DNA of 64,000 bases from Obelidium mucronatum (taxonomy: Eukaryota > Chytridiomycota > Chytridiomycetes > Chytridiales > Chytriomycetaceae), in the NCBI GenBank assembly GCA_025765595.1, contig JAIVFH010000008.1, positions 310,001 to 374,000 of the forward strand, written 5' to 3'. The notes beneath the pieces are model-generated. The model was not told the DNA's origin and searched no databases. It was given only the letters and a program-made list of their open reading frames with translations. Position 1 is the stretch's first letter. Every line of letters starts with the position of its first letter. Both the position numbers and the translations under genes were made by a program. Shown here in pieces: positions 12,281-24,656 of the stretch.

Positions 12281-14000
12281 TTACACCATGTTGGCCATGA
12301 TTCTGAAAAAGAACTGGACCTGAGATTTGGGAAGTAAGTATAGGTGTGTCTTCAAAAAAAAAAAAAGGTAGGTTGGCTTTACCTCCAAAATACCATCCTC
12401 CTCCAAATCCGTACAATGCACCGCGTTTTTCACTTTATCTTGCCCATAAAGCGCTCTCAAACTCTTTGGTCTCAACTTCTTACCCAATCCAGGATCACTT
12501 GGCCCCACAAATTCTCTAAACTGTGCAACAATGTCTTCATGCGGGCCCGTGATTTCAAGCGCAACGAGAGGTCCGGATGTGAGTTCATCAACCATTTTCT
12601 ATTATAATAGATAAAGACCGACCCATAAGAGGAAAAATTGAAACAAATGAAGACAGGCAACAAAGTTTTTTTTTTTTTTACATACTTGGTATTCAGGAAC
12701 CACAGTCTTGTACACTTCCAAAAACTCTTCTGCATTGACGCGATCCAAGTAGAAGGTTTCAGCATCGCTTATCGTGTACCCGTTCTGCGTGATGGAGGCA
12801 ATAATCTTGCCAGTCAATCCTTATTTTTTTGTTTTCAAAGAGGGAGAGAAAAAAAAAAGAGGTTGAGTAAATATCCCTAAAAAGTTTCCTTTTCCATAAA
12901 AAAAAAAAAAGAATTTACCCGCGTGAATCGCATGCGGTTTAATAATCGCCAAAGTACTCTTTTTGAAAACCGCCGTTCTCGCGTCCCGTTTGACTTGATT
13001 ATCAAAAAGAAGCGCAACTTCTTTTTTCGCACTCGCCGGGTCATTGCTAATGTAGATTCCATTCTTGTACCCAGCGTGTCCGAACCGCGCGCGGAGGCTG
13101 GTTGGGTTGCTTGATTTGGCGTCTGCTACGATGGCGGGGCCGGTGATGCGTGTGAGTTCGGAGACGGCGCTGGATTTCATGAGTTCGAGGGCCATGGCTC
13201 GGGGTCCTTCAAGAGAGGAAACCAGGTCGCTAAAATAGGAGGGGGTTTTTTTTTTCAGGCAAGTTAATTCCAAGAGAGAAAGAGAGAGAGAGAGACAGAG
13301 CAAAGGGGTTATTTGTTTTCCACAAGTCTTTATACTTACTTGAAGTATGGTTGTGCGCCTGAAGACACCATGCACACTTCCTCGGCAAGCTTTCTGGACA
13401 ATTTCAACATGCGAAGCTTGCAAATCACGAATCCTTGGGAAATGAGTGTGTCCAAGATTTCACCGGCATTGTTGATGGCGTCTGGTTTGATTATGACAAG
13501 AGCGCTGTTGTTTTTTTGACTTCAAAAAAAAAAAAGAAAAAAAAGAAGGGACGAGAGAGAAAGAATGTACCTTTCCATTTTCTGTGATAACTTTGAACGC
13601 GTGAATTCATCTCCGTAGTCCGACAATAGTCAATTGGCGAGCATACACGTTGACCGCGGCTCCCACGTGAAAGTCCTGAAGCTTTAATTCTTCCGTCTTT
13701 GTTCGTTTCAAGAAAGTTCTCTTTTGCTTTGGGTCGTACTGTGGTTTGGTTGTTTTTTCATGTGTAAGCTCCAAAACAACAGAATTCTCGGACAGAACAG
13801 TCTTGTCATTGAAGAGTTATTCACCATCTCAATCGAGTTGTCGGAGTCATAATAAAACAGCTGGTATTGACGAGTCAGTTGAGCATGGACATCGAACCAT
13901 TCAACCTGCGACACTGTTGTTAGTTGTTGTTTTTTGACAGGGCTTCAGGTGTAAGAATCAAAGGAGTTACCAGAAAACACATGCGCTCAAGTGCTGACAT
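12281..14000 (-). CDS. NME7: NME7-like nucleoside diphosphate kinase with DM10 domain, frame disturbed
   Basis: Exons 14000-13971, 13905-13571, 13504-13340, 13229-12919, 12819-12686, 12598-12383 and 12319-12281. The N-terminus has a DM10 module (FYYDSDNSIEM, then FLKRTK and LKLQDFHVGAAVNVYARQL). Two NDK domains follow, starting LVIIKPDAINNAGEI and LAIIKPHAIHAG, and the end reads AVHCTDLEEDG, typical of the family. NME7 binds gamma-tubulin and axonemal microtubules, so it supports a flagellated organism. The first NDK domain contains its ATP-site segments but I did not confirm the catalytic His. Exon 2 is broken twice relative to the family: a two-base excess (or one-base loss) at 13817-13818 and an extra G at 13621. 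Confidence 0.88.
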
Positions 14001-14134
14001 TCTCCGTTTATATTAAAATTCCTCGATTAATTTTGATTCAAAAAGGGCAACAGTTGGTTGTTTGATGGAGATGAATTAAAAAATACGAATTTCGTTTTGA
14101 CAATTTCTCTAAAAAAGAATATTTATTTGAGAAG

Positions 14135-15970
14135 ATGAACCTGCCACCACCACCACCACAGCTTCCCCCGCTACCGCCGATCCCCTCCCAATCACCCAAA
14201 GAAGTCAACGAATACGGATTCTTTGTCTCCGCAAAAAGCCCACACAGCTCAAACAACTCTCTTGAGCAACAACTACACACCGTTTCAAAACTCGCACAAA
14301 CCCGGAAATCATTTGCGGCAATCTCCGTCGCGTCGCTGTCGCGTGCAAAATCACGCCGGTATTCTGTAAAGTCTGTGAAGGTCGACGAAGAGGCTGGGAA
14401 CGGTTTCACAGGCGGATCCCCCAGTGCTATGGGGGCGCCAGGCGGCAGCGGGGAGAAACCGTCATTAGGGAAACGATTGTCGCGTGCTTTGAGCATCAAA
14501 TCTTTACGGTTTCGACCACTTCTTTATTCTTTCTGCTTTTTTTTTTTTTTTGAACACGTTTCTTGCAAAGGCACTCCATTGCCCCACTACGGCCCAGTGT
14601 ACCATTCGCTGCTGCCACAGAAACCAATCCAGAAATCATTGAACAAGAAAAAGAGTGGATACGGTTGTTGGAGGCCGGGAGTCTCAAAAGCCCGCAAAAC
14701 ATTAAACACGTGAAACGGTTATGTCGGGAAGGCGTTCCTGCCTCGTTGCGCTGGTCGGGTTTGGACTGCATTGTTATTGGATGGTCAGAAACAGGAACCA
14801 GATCTGTTTGAGGTGTTGTTTTTTTTTTTTTTTTTTTTTTTTTTTGGAGAATCGAACGTCTTTTTTTTTCATGAAATGTCTCACTAAAAAACGCAAACAT
14901 ATGGGCTTTAGAACCTGATGGAGAAACAAAATTCGATGGAAATGATTGAAATCTTTGAAGTGATTGAACGAGACGTTGCGCGATGTTATCCACGTTGAGT
15001 CAAAATGAAATCGTTGTTTGGAATCAAGTCGTTTGCTGACTTGCTCCTCGTCTACCAACAGACCATATAATGTTTATAGATAAAGACGGATATGGGTACG
15101 CAAGTTTCTGATTTTATGGCCGAAATCCCCTTATCAAAAAAATGCATCTTCTCATAGAATCAACAACTTGCGAGGCATTCTGCGGTCATACGCGTTATAC
15201 AACCCGATTCTTGGATACACCCAAGGAATGGGCTTCATCGTGGGGATGTTGTTGATGCAGATCATGTCCCCAGAACAAGTTTTCTGGTCGCTTGTTTCAA
15301 TGCTGAATGGTATCTGCAAAGGATTCTTTGAATCCGACTTGAAACGCGTTCGTATGGATGCCAAAGTGTTTGATATGCTCGTGAAAAACATGGATTCAAA
15401 GTTGGCAAAGTACTTGGTAACCACATGGAATCATTCTGCCTTCCCAAAGTCACCCCCAGTCTTCGCGTTTAACCCTTAAACCCCAATCGATTTCGTAGGA
15501 ATCAAATCAAATTGACGGCTTAATGTATATCCCGCAGTGGTTCCTCACTGTATTCACGTCCTGTTTACCGTGGCCTTCTGTTTTGCGGATATGGGATATG
15601 TTCATTTGTGAAGGCTCCAAAGCGCTGTTTCGTATGGGACTAGCCATACTAATATCGAGCAGAAGTATGTCCTCAAATTGAATGAAAAGAAAAAACAAAA
15701 CTCTCGTTTTGATCCTTGTTTTTTTTTTGAACAGCCCATCTCCTCACGAAATGCCCAACAACATCTGAAGCACTATCGTACATTCTGCATATTCCTCACG
15801 AAGACCCAACGTTTCAACCAGCTTCTCTTTCAAAAGCAATGATGAAGATTCGTTTGCGGTCGCGGAATTTAGAAAAGATTCGGCAGATTGTTGAAGAAAA
15901 CTGGAGTCTAAAAAGACCCGTAGACTCGGAGATGACATTCACTCTCAATAAAAATGTACAGTGTATATAA
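14135..15970 (+). CDS. TBC-domain RabGAP, one apparent frameshift
   Basis: Exons 14135-14508, 14571-14812, 14912-14993, 15062-15095, 15158-15416, 15499-15664 and 15735-15970, about 460 residues. After a Pro-rich, Ser-rich N-terminus comes a TBC domain with LCREGVPASLRW, a DKDGYG segment, LRGILRSYALYNPILGYTQGMGF (the YxQGM part includes the catalytic-Gln finger; the upstream IxxDxxR arginine finger corresponds to the VIERDVARCYP stretch) and LMYIPQWFLTVF. Such proteins speed GTP hydrolysis on Rab GTPases. An extra G at 14758, between RWS and VWTALLLDG, breaks the frame; the rest is clean and all intron phases agree. It is convergent with the M36 peptidase gene. Confidence 0.85.
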
Positions 15971-16347
15971 GCAACTCGTTTCATCAATTGTTTTTTGGAA
16001 AAAGAATCTCCAGCTGCGTGTGAGGCAGCAGAGAGAAGAAAGGGGGTTTTCAAAAATTCCCGTTGCCTCCGAAGAGACCACGGAGCTGTTAGGAAATAGT
16101 TTTCAATCAGCAAAAATGCAATCTCAGTCGGAACTTCACAGATGTGCATATTACTTCCTGTGTAGGATAGTGTGAATTGGAGGCGCGGGGCGGCCTATTT
16201 ATAGGTTTTTTCATGCGCAGTCGTCCGCAGTCGAGGTTACACAGCGCTTGGTGAAAGACTTCAGAAATTCTACTCAAGAATAGTACATCATTTGTTTATA
16301 TTTGGGCACTGCATAGACAACAAGAGAAAGAAAGAAAAAGGAGATTT
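15971..16347. other. Intergenic, no gene seen
   Basis: Region between the convergent TBC and M36 genes. I see only weak A/T-rich 3' sequence and no RNA gene or repeat. Confidence 0.6.
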
Positions 16348-18931
16348 CTAAGCGCAAGGTCCTTGAGAAGTCCATCCAGAACCGTTGTAAATGTAATCCA
16401 CCCCATTGTAGGAGACTTGATTTCCAGTGACGTAATTCTTGGTGGCAGAGTACGGGGCAAAGCACTTTTGCGTCAAGGATGCATCACAAGCACCTGTGGC
16501 AACCCAGTCGGCTCCTTGCAAGACATAGTTGTTTCCTTGGTAACCGCAGATGGAGCCGTTCGAGTAAGGAAGGGATTCAAGGTATTCTGGGTAACAGGAT
16601 TTTCCTCCAGATGGAACCGTGGTGGTTGGTCGCGCAGTTGTTGTGGTGGTAGTTGTAGTGGTTTTTGTCATTCCCGAAGTGGTAGCTTTAGTTGCACCAG
16701 TAGTGGTAGTAGTAGTTGTTGTTGTTTTGGTGGTTTGGACACCCTTGCATTCCGCTGGAATATCAAAGTTGTCAACATAACTGCTAGTCGCGGAAACACC
16801 GAGTCCTCTCTTTGCGAATCCCTTCCAGATATCGCAAGTAAACTTTCCAGCATTCAATTGCTTATCAGCCGTAATGATGGCGTTTCTGGCTTGGAACATG
16901 TCTGGGTTACATGGCTGGATCTTCATGGCCGCAATGAGAAGCTTGAGGAGGGCCGTGTTACCAGTACCAGCGTTGCTGCTGTTGATGAAATCGGCGGGGG
17001 CTGTAAATCCTGCGGTGTCAACCATATTCCAGAGGACTTCGTACAGAGCGGTGGCCCAGATTTCACCAACAGCGTGAACTTCAGTGAGAGTCTTCAAGTC
17101 AGAGAGAAGGTGTCTGTTTCGGGTCAAGCTGGTGGAGTATGGGTATTGACGAATTCCGTTGGGTCTGTTGAAGGCCCAGGCTCCCATCGTGTAATCACTG
17201 TTACGGTTGTGAGTCGCTGGCATGGACAAGAGGAATCCAACAACGTCACTCCATCCTTCACCCATTCCTCCACTGATTGTGGTTTGCAAGCAGTTGGAGT
17301 TGGCTGGGCCACCAGTCAAACGGTTGGAAAGACCGTGACCATATTCGTGAATCTGTTCGAAATAAAACAATGATCTGTAAGCTCTTCTGGTTGCCTATGG
17401 AAGAGATGTGGAAGAATATTGTAAAAAAGTACTCACGACAATATCATTTTCCAAGCTTCCATCGCGTCCTGGAGTCGACAACGTCATCAAAAACATTCTC
17501 ATCTTTCCGTTCTGACCATCTGGAGGAGTGGTCATATCAGCGTTGTTGGTGCCTGAACCATCTTGAGACGTGGCAACGACAGCGTCATTCCCAACACCTC
17601 CCTTTCCGTAGTTATCATCCTGGAAGTTTCCAGCAGCTTCAGTGAATCCGTAGTTGTAAAAGATGTCGTGAACAGCATTGTTGACATAAAACAAATTAGT
17701 CGAAGCTGCGTTGCGGTTCTGTTGGTCTGTTGTACCTTTGGCCGCATCAAACTTGTAGTTGAACACGAGGTTCGCGTTGGAAGGTCTAGGCAAGTTCTTG
17801 AGCTGGTTCACATTGGAAATCGAGGAAGGGTTCGATTGGACGTAGACATTGTTTCCAGACAAGTCGTTTCGGGCATTGTGCCAGCCGTTGGGACTTGCGT
17901 TTGGGTTCGATGGGTTGCTGATTTGAACCAATTGGTCTTGTGAAGGGTTGCGCTTTCCAATTGGGAGAGCGTTGTAGACGGCATTAGCAGCACGGGCTAC
18001 GAGGGTGGGTGCTTGAGCGGAGTCGGCGGAGGCATCGCGGCGTTGGACTGTCGCATCCGAGGCAGTTCCTTCCTTGAAATCAGAAGTCCAGTTGGAAACT
18101 CCGACAATTTCCCCGTTTTCAGTGTTGATGAATGCGTTTTGCCTGTGCAAAAGTTAGAATAAATGGGATCGGATTAGTAATCAAGCAGCACTTGGAACTT
18201 GTGCTTCAATATTCACCAAACATCCTTTTGCTCGACACTAATATCCCAAACGTGGATCAACCCAGAAGAAGTCTGGTAGTACTTTTCGGAAGCCTGGATC
18301 GGAGAAAGAGCAAACGAAGCACCAGAAACAGTGAAACTGTTGGCGCCCTTGTTGGAAACTGTCAACTTGTCCGTAGTTTTAAGTCCCTTTGCCTCGGCAA
18401 AGTTCAGAACGGCTTGTTCAAGTGGAATAACAGGAGTATCGCGCTTTCCAACGGGAACAGCGCTGTTTTTGATTCCTGAGGGAACAAAGCTCTGGTAGAT
18501 TGAGAGGATATTTCCGGAAGCGTCAATGTTCACGTTGGAGTTGGCATTTGCAATTGGAAGGCCGTGGAAAGTTTCGGTATAGTGAATATGGTATGTCTTG
18601 GCGTCGGAGGAGTAAACTCTGAAAAACAAAGTTAGCCAATGATCGGCATAGGAGAAGTACAGTATTTTACGTACGAGTTGGATACTTTGAGACTGTTACC
18701 ATCCACTTTGAGGCTTGAAACAAGAAATTCAGTGGCTGCCGACACCGCCTCACTAGCATTCAAAGTAGTTGCAACAAAAGACTGAGTGGGTGGAACATCT
18801 ACAGTTGAAGCCGCTGGCTGGTAGAAGCCAGGAAGGGAAGGTTTTGCCTTTTGAACAGGACCAGCCTGGACTGTCGGGATCATTGAGGAAGCGACGGCCA
18901 AAAGAGCAAGAAAGAAGCGTGGGGAGTGCAT
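16348..18931 (-). CDS. Secreted M36 metallopeptidase (fungalysin) with C-terminal carbohydrate-binding-like module
   Basis: Exons 18931-18675, 18618-18217, 18142-17437 and 17352-16348; 789 residues, all phases consistent. A signal peptide (MHSPRFFLALLAVASS) precedes a fungalysin propeptide (FTP domain) and the mature catalytic domain. The zinc site is HEYGHG in the fourth exon, with the GMGEGWSD segment supplying the third ligand. Family members are extracellular zinc proteases acting on elastin, keratin and other proteins. Beyond the usual ~630 residues lie a Thr-rich linker and two Cys-containing repeats with the motif YVTGNQVSYNGVDYIYNGSGW, reminiscent of CBM5/12-type chitin-binding modules. 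That suggests anchoring to a polysaccharide. Confidence 0.93.
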
Positions 18932-19320
18932 AGCTTTCTGGATTTTTTGTTATAGAATGTGGATGCTGTTTTTTTTTCTTCACCTCCTTGTCTTATACTT
19001 TTTTTGGTTAAAGGTGGCGCCAACTAAATTAATTTATTAAAAGCATGTGATCCACTTGTGACCTTTGGTCTTGCTTGAATGCAATCTTAGCTGAATGAAC
19101 GAACGAAAGTATACTATTTGTAGTACGTACAAAAATAGCGATTTTATCTCATAATTACTCCTTATGAATGTTACGTTTGCCACTCGATCCTTCGTTTATG
19201 ATTAGCGCTGCAAACGAATCTGATTGTTCAGTGGCGTATTTCGGGCTTTAATCAATCCTCGCCACTCGGCCTGCACCCTCCAATCAAATTAAAACTACCA
19301 CTTTATTCAAACGATCGAGA
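18932..19320. other. Intergenic, no gene seen
   Basis: Upstream region of the M36 peptidase (likely promoter) and the 3' end of the next gene. No repeat or RNA gene recognised. Confidence 0.55.
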
Positions 19321-20683
19321 TCACATAACCTCGCAACCAATACCCGTCATAGCCATCCAAAAACCATGCTTAGCGCGCTCCTCGACAATTTCTTTGTTCC
19401 GAACCTTGTATGGGCCACGTGGGTTAAGAACATCACTTTGCCATCCACCTAGAAGCGAACCAAACAAGACCATTGTATCGTAACTCCCACTTCCATCGAC
19501 TTTAACGCCCAAATCACTGAATCCTGGAACTTGCGTAAAGAAGGTGGCACGTCCAAAGATGGGAAACTCTCCATCGTCTTCAACACCACCCACACCATCC
19601 CAAAACTCACAGTAATCAGGTTGGTTACCGCGATAAAACTTTAAGCGATCCACAGTCGCGGTAGCAAAGATTTGCCCTTCGTTTGCAACCGAAGTTGTCT
19701 TGGTAACATTCCCAACTGCGTTGATACCACTGGAGTGCGACAAGTGCAGGGTCTGGGACACCTTGTATTCGTCTTGGTCCTTAATTTTTAACGGCTTCTT
19801 TGGAGCGAGAACGATGCCCAATGCGTGGTATGGGAGTGGCTCTGCTGGTGGTGGCTCCGGGAATCCAATTGCCTTGTCTTCATCCTTTCTATAAACAATA
19901 CGATCGAGCGGCTTTTTGTATTTGTTGTTGGTTTTCAAAGCGACAATGGTGGCATAGTCTTCTTGGATCGATTGCGGGGCAATCGTGGGAGTAACATACT
20001 TGACAGGGAAGTGACTCTTGACATCCTTATATTGAATGAACTTGGCATCAGTTTCTTCCCATGTCAAATTAGTCTTGGACAAAGTGACGTCGGCAATGTG
20101 TTTCATGGTTCTGATGGTGTTGATGTTGTACGTGCTCTGATCAATGAAATCCTTGTCTCTGACGCTAAAGCCAAGGGCCAGTCCGTATGGCTCAAAATCT
20201 AAGTAGGAAAACGAGAGATAAGTGTGGGGATGGCATTGATGTTGGGAGAAGTGGTAGGGTTCCTCCCGGAATTAGACAATGTGATCCGGAGTCCGGATAC
20301 CGTAAGCAATCACAGTCACAAGCAGCAGCTTGCAGTTGACAGTTGCGCTTCAAACTAGCTCCAGCATGGCAGCATCGATCCCCCTGATCATCTGTTCCAA
20401 TCCTTCTAGGTGCAATTGGTAACGGATCGAACTCACCAAGCAAGGCGTCAGGCTCCCGCACAGACTGGATTCTGTAAGTACCCAAAGTATAAACCGACGC
20501 AGAAGAGTAGTCCATCTGGTAGATGAGGTACACTGGCACTGGATCGACAAGTTCGTTGCCACTTGCGTCAATAGAAACCCTAAGCACCTCTATAGCCTTC
20601 TTTCCCTGAAGAGCAACAGTTCTGCTGCGACGGAAGGCAAAGGCTACATCTGCCGGATATTTTGGTAACTCGGGTGCGCTCAT
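19321..20683 (-). CDS. Uncharacterised 374-residue protein
   Basis: Exons 20683-20437 and 20198-19321 around a 238-bp intron. I do not recognise the family. There is no signal peptide or membrane helix. The first exon looks like a beta-rich domain (VAFAFRRSRTVALQGKKAIEV, then LIYQMDYSSASVYTLGTYRI). The second begins DFEPYGLALGF and contains Pro-rich PEPPPAEPLPYHALGI, Gly-rich DGVGGVEDDGEF, and a C-terminus ending GIGCEVM. The frame is intact and splice sites are canonical, so it is likely functional. Confidence 0.7.
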
Positions 20684-20971
20684 TTTTCAAGGTTGGAAGT
20701 ACTTTGGGTGAATCTGAGGGCTTTTTAAAATGTGGCAAGTTTGAGTGGCGTTTGCTATCACTCAAAATATCACTTAAAATGTGCGGCCGCTAAGCGGCCG
20801 TAAGCCTTTTTGATTGGTACTATTTTGTTTATTTCAGGTACAACTACTAGTATCAAAGGATTTCCTGCCAGAGGAACTCATTACCAAGCCCAGACACTGT
20901 ACAGGTAAAAACCCTTCCATGCCCATAATCTCTTAGGAAAGAAACTTGAATGAACAATTTATGAAAACACA
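20684..20971. other. Intergenic with a GC-rich palindrome
   Basis: Sequence between two minus-strand genes. It contains cggccgctaagcggccg at 20784-20800 (seven-base stem, three-base loop), the same form as the palindromes in the GOLPH3 intron. Confidence 0.7.
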
Positions 20972-23427
20972 TCAACGTCCAACACCTCTGCCTCTTGACC
21001 CAAAACCGCCACGCGATCCAAAGCCACCACTTCCACCACCGCGGGAACCATACCCACTGCCACCACCACCACGGCCTCCAAAGCTTCCACTAGAGCTACC
21101 ACCACGCCCACCATAACCACCTGAAGAGCCCCCCCGCCCTCCATAGCCACCACTTGAGCCTCCACGACCACCAAAGCCACCTCCTCTGCCCCCAGATTGG
21201 AACCCACCACCAGAGTTCGAACTCTCCATCAAATCTGGAATCTCGTTGGGCAAACTTAATTCGACACCTCTACCATTCCACACAACCCCTGCCAACAAAA
21301 TCTGGCCACCTTCCAACTCCTGAATCTTGTCTGCCTTCACATCCGCCACAACTCCCATTTCATCTTTCGTCAGCCTCCATCCCAAAGCATCTTCCCATCC
21401 AATACCAGGATGGCTTCTCTGCACAATCGCCTTCACAAAACCTGGGTTCCGGATTTTCTGATTGCATTGGAAAAGAACCGTGAGAAAGCCTTCAGTCGCA
21501 CTGAGAAGCGAACGCGGCGGGAGCGGAGCGGTGGTATTGCAAATAACGGCAAGCGCAGCACTGAGTGCGAGAATCGGGTCATTCTTGTGATGAGCAAGGA
21601 TCGATTCCGCCGCATCCGTGAAATAGTTTAAGGCACCAGGATGCACACTGCGTAATTGTTCCAAAGAATCCAGGGATCGCGATTTGATGATATCTTTTGG
21701 TTGTGGCGCTCCTGCTTTTTTGAACACGACTCCGGCTTTTCGTGAAATATTGGTGAGGAGATACTCTTGCTGGGGCTTGTAGAAAGTAACACAGACTCCA
21801 GATTTCCCTGCTCGGCCTGTTCTTCCTGATCGATGCACATATGTTTCAACGTCGGACGGGGGTTCGCAGTTGATGACAAGATCCACTTCGGGGATGTCGA
21901 CTCCTCGCGCGCAAACGTTTGTGGTGACAAGGCATCGAAATTTACCGTCTCGGAATCCTTGGATCGCGGTTTCACGGGTTTTTTGTTGGACGTCTCCGTG
22001 AAGGACTTGGGTTCCGAAGGCTGTTAACTTCTCGTTAAGACCCAGTTCGTTTGCTTCGTTTTTCTAAAAGTTTTGTGTTGGGATAAGAAAATGCAAACCA
22101 TTGTTGAGAAATGAACAACTCACCGTCTCAACAAAAACAATCGTTCGCGAACTTCCTCCACGTCCATAAACTGCAACAATGTCTCCGAGAATATCCGCTC
22201 GGTTTTGCCATTTGGAAGGAATTGACAAGTGCTGCACCTTTTCACTTGTTTTCAACTTTTGAGTTCCAACCAAATCTACAGTCTCCCTGTTTGGCTTCAT
22301 GTACTTTTTGAGAACCCCATCAATCCAAGATGGAAGAGTTGCGGAAAAGAGAAGAGTCTGTAATGGGCGAGAGATTGCCGTTCCTTGTGTTTCTTTTTGA
22401 GTGGCAACATCTTGAAGAATCTTTTCCATGTTTTCAGCGAATCCAATATCGAGCATCTGATCACATTCATCGAGAACTACGAATTTGAGGTTGTGCAGTT
22501 TAAGAGTTCCGCGATCAACATGATCCATGAGTCTGTTTTTTATCATAGGTTTAGACTGTGTTGCAAACCGGATAGAACGGTTTGTCAAACCTTCCAGGAG
22601 TTCCCACAACAATGTCGACACCATTCATGAATGCTCGGTCTAAGTTGAGACTAGTTGGTAGATTTTCGAACAATGGAATAAATAGAAAACATACTCTGGA
22701 CTTCGTAAGGAGAACCACCGTAGACACAAACAAGCTCCAACTCTCCAGCGGAAATACATTCAAATTCGCGAAAAACTTGATTGGCAAGTTCTCGAGTGGG
22801 TGCCATGATGAGGGCAAATGGCGGGCGACCCCTCTTTGAAAATTCGGCGCGATTCTTTGCAATCTCTTGCTTAAGAGACTCGACAACCGGAAGAACAAAA
22901 GCAAGAGTTTTTCCCGTTCCAGTTCGAGCTCGACCCAACAAATCATTTCCAGCCATTACTTTTTTGTAGCAGGCAGCTTGAATTGGAAAGAGGGCAGGCC
23001 TGTTTGAGTTGACGAGAGCATCCACAGTTGATTTTGACAGATTGTATTCCGAGAGGCGAAGTTCTTTCGGTGTTTCTTGTTCTTGTTCTTGTTGCTCTGG
23101 TTCCTTTTCCTTTTCCTGCTCCTGTTCCTTGTCCTCACTTTTCTTTGATTTCTTTTTCTTCTTCTCCTCGACTTCTTCAGCGTCGTCGTTTTCTTTTGAT
23201 TTCCGCTTCTTTGACTTAATCTTAACTTCTTCTTCTTCTTCTTTTTCCGCAGGCTTTTCAGTCTTTTCCTTCTTCTTTTTCGAACTTGAGCGTGTTTCGA
23301 TGTGTTCTTCGGGTTCCGTTTCTCCTTCTTTTTCCTTCTTTTTTTCCTTTTTTTCCTTCTTTTCTTTCTTTTCCTTCTTCAACTCGGCCGTTGTTGGCGC
23401 TGAGAGCGATGCTGAAGCTGGCGACAT
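20972..23427 (-). CDS. DDX21/DDX50-like nucleolar DEAD-box RNA helicase
   Basis: Exons 23427-22695, 22639-22591, 22532-22124 and 22063-20972; 760 residues, all phases fit. A Lys/Glu-rich N-terminus of about 125 residues precedes the helicase core. Motifs visible are the Q motif with PIQAACYKKV, ARTGTGKT (I), PTRELA (Ia), VGTPGR (Ib), DECD (II, the GuA-type variant of DEAD), SAT (III), ARGVDIP (V) and HRSGRTGRAG (VI). A GUCT-like domain follows (ALAVICNTTAPLPPRSLLSATEGF). The C-terminus is an FGGRGG/YGGRGG repeat tail. The DECD box, GUCT domain and RGG-type tail together mark the DDX21/50 group, which acts in rRNA processing. Confidence 0.92.
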
Positions 23428-23520
23428 GTTGCGTTGTGTTGTGTTGAAAAAGAAAAAATTAAAAAACGAATTATTTAAAATCAATTAAAGTCAAATTAAA
23501 TCGTTAAATAGCAGCCCAAC

Positions 23521-24332
23521 ATGGAAATATTCGGATCTTTCAAGCACATGTCCATGTGAGTGCAAACGATGTGCTGCTTGCAAGCGATAGTGTGTTAACC
23601 TCCACACACAGTCGACAGATCCTTCACCAGATCCTCAACTTCTTCCTCGTAGTCTCATCGGCTCTGGCAATGTGGAAGGGTCTTGCTGTCGTCACAAACT
23701 CAGAGTCTCCAATTGTGGTGGTTCTGTCAGAGTCAATGGAGCCAGCAATGCAGAGGGGTGATTTGCTTCTCTTGTCTCTCTTTCCATCTCCTATTAGAGT
23801 TGGCGATATTACCGTCTTTAAAATCCAAGGAAAGGACATTCCAATTGTGCATCGCGTTCTGGAAGTGCATGATGAGTTGAGTTGTGGACTTTCATGGGTA
23901 AAGTTTAATTCATCAATCCTCTCTTAGTGCTGTGAAGGGAAAGCAGTATATGCTGACAAAGGGTGACAATAACCCTGTGGATGATCGCGGATTGTACAAC
24001 AGGAACCAAATGTGGGTCTCTGAGAAGGAAGTTGTGGGTCGTGTGACGGCATACTTGCCATATATTGGAATGGCGACGATTATTATGAATGATTATCCGC
24101 AGCTTAAAGTAGTGCTGCTCGGTGTGATGGGTCTATTTGTGCTGATTACAAAGGAGGTATGTTGCCTGTTCTTGCCTCTCGCGCCGAAGGCGAAGTGGAT
24201 ATAATGCTAAAAAGGTTCTCACCGAAGGGCGGAGAGCTCCCTTCATTTACTGAATTCCTTATTTTGCTGTTCTTTTTGATGATTGCTGTAACTCGATTTG
24301 TCTGATTGAATTCTATTTAATATTAGGAATGA
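23521..24332 (+). CDS. SEC11: Signal peptidase complex catalytic subunit Sec11
   Basis: Exons 23521-23555, 23612-23875, 23928-24156 and, if the last intron is real, 24327-24332. The protein starts [12 protein letters not shown] and has one membrane helix ([20 protein letters not shown]). The catalytic Ser is in [14 protein letters not shown]; the conserved HR of [12 protein letters not shown] and the [12 protein letters not shown] segment supply the other active-site residues. It cleaves signal peptides at the ER. If the last intron is not spliced, translation stops at 24204 and adds 16 residues. The second intron uses the unusual donor GTTGAG. It is divergent from the DDX21-like gene with 93 bp between starts. 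Confidence 0.92.
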
Positions 24333-24357
24333 GTTGAGCCGTTGTTTTCTGCTTGTG

Positions 24358-24656
24358 ATGAATATATGCTCTCTCTCGCTCCTCATTATCGTTCGCCGAT
24401 TTTTAATCGCAGCTTGAGTCTTACAGGACACAATAACAGCTGCCGACGTTCTGAAAGATCCAGACGTCTTGACAACAAATCCCAACTCCTCTATTTCCAA
24501 TTCTGAGATTGCAGCTGTCTTAGGTGGCATCGCTCATCACCTTTGGGGTTTTGACCCTCCGCCGACGACGTAAGTCCTTCAATGATGTACGAATTTTCTT
24601 TCAGGCTCTGCTGGAAGGCTTTCAACGTATTGGATGATAATGATGGACTCACATAA
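24358..24656 (+). CDS. Possible small gene, unknown product
   Basis: A coding-looking exon opens after the acceptor at 24426 (DTITAADVLKDPDVLTTNP, then SEIAAVLGGIAHHLWGFDPPP) and leads through a GTAAGT intron of about 35 bp to a short exon ending at 24656. I do not recognise the family. A start at 24358 is possible through a 39-bp intron, or the exon may splice onto SEC11 in phase 0. Both are guesses. Confidence 0.3.

Noticed and set aside
13810..13832. 23-nt micro-intron in NME7
   Set aside because: Would restore the frame, but is shorter than any other intron in the window and the next break is not explained by it.
16363..17373. 336-codon plus-strand frame opposite the M36 peptidase
   Set aside because: Antisense of the catalytic exon; the minus strand has HEYGHG and correct intron phases.
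22960..23488. Plus-strand Ser/Phe-rich frame opposite the DDX21-like N-terminus
   Set aside because: Shadow of the Lys/Glu-rich region of the helicase on the other strand.
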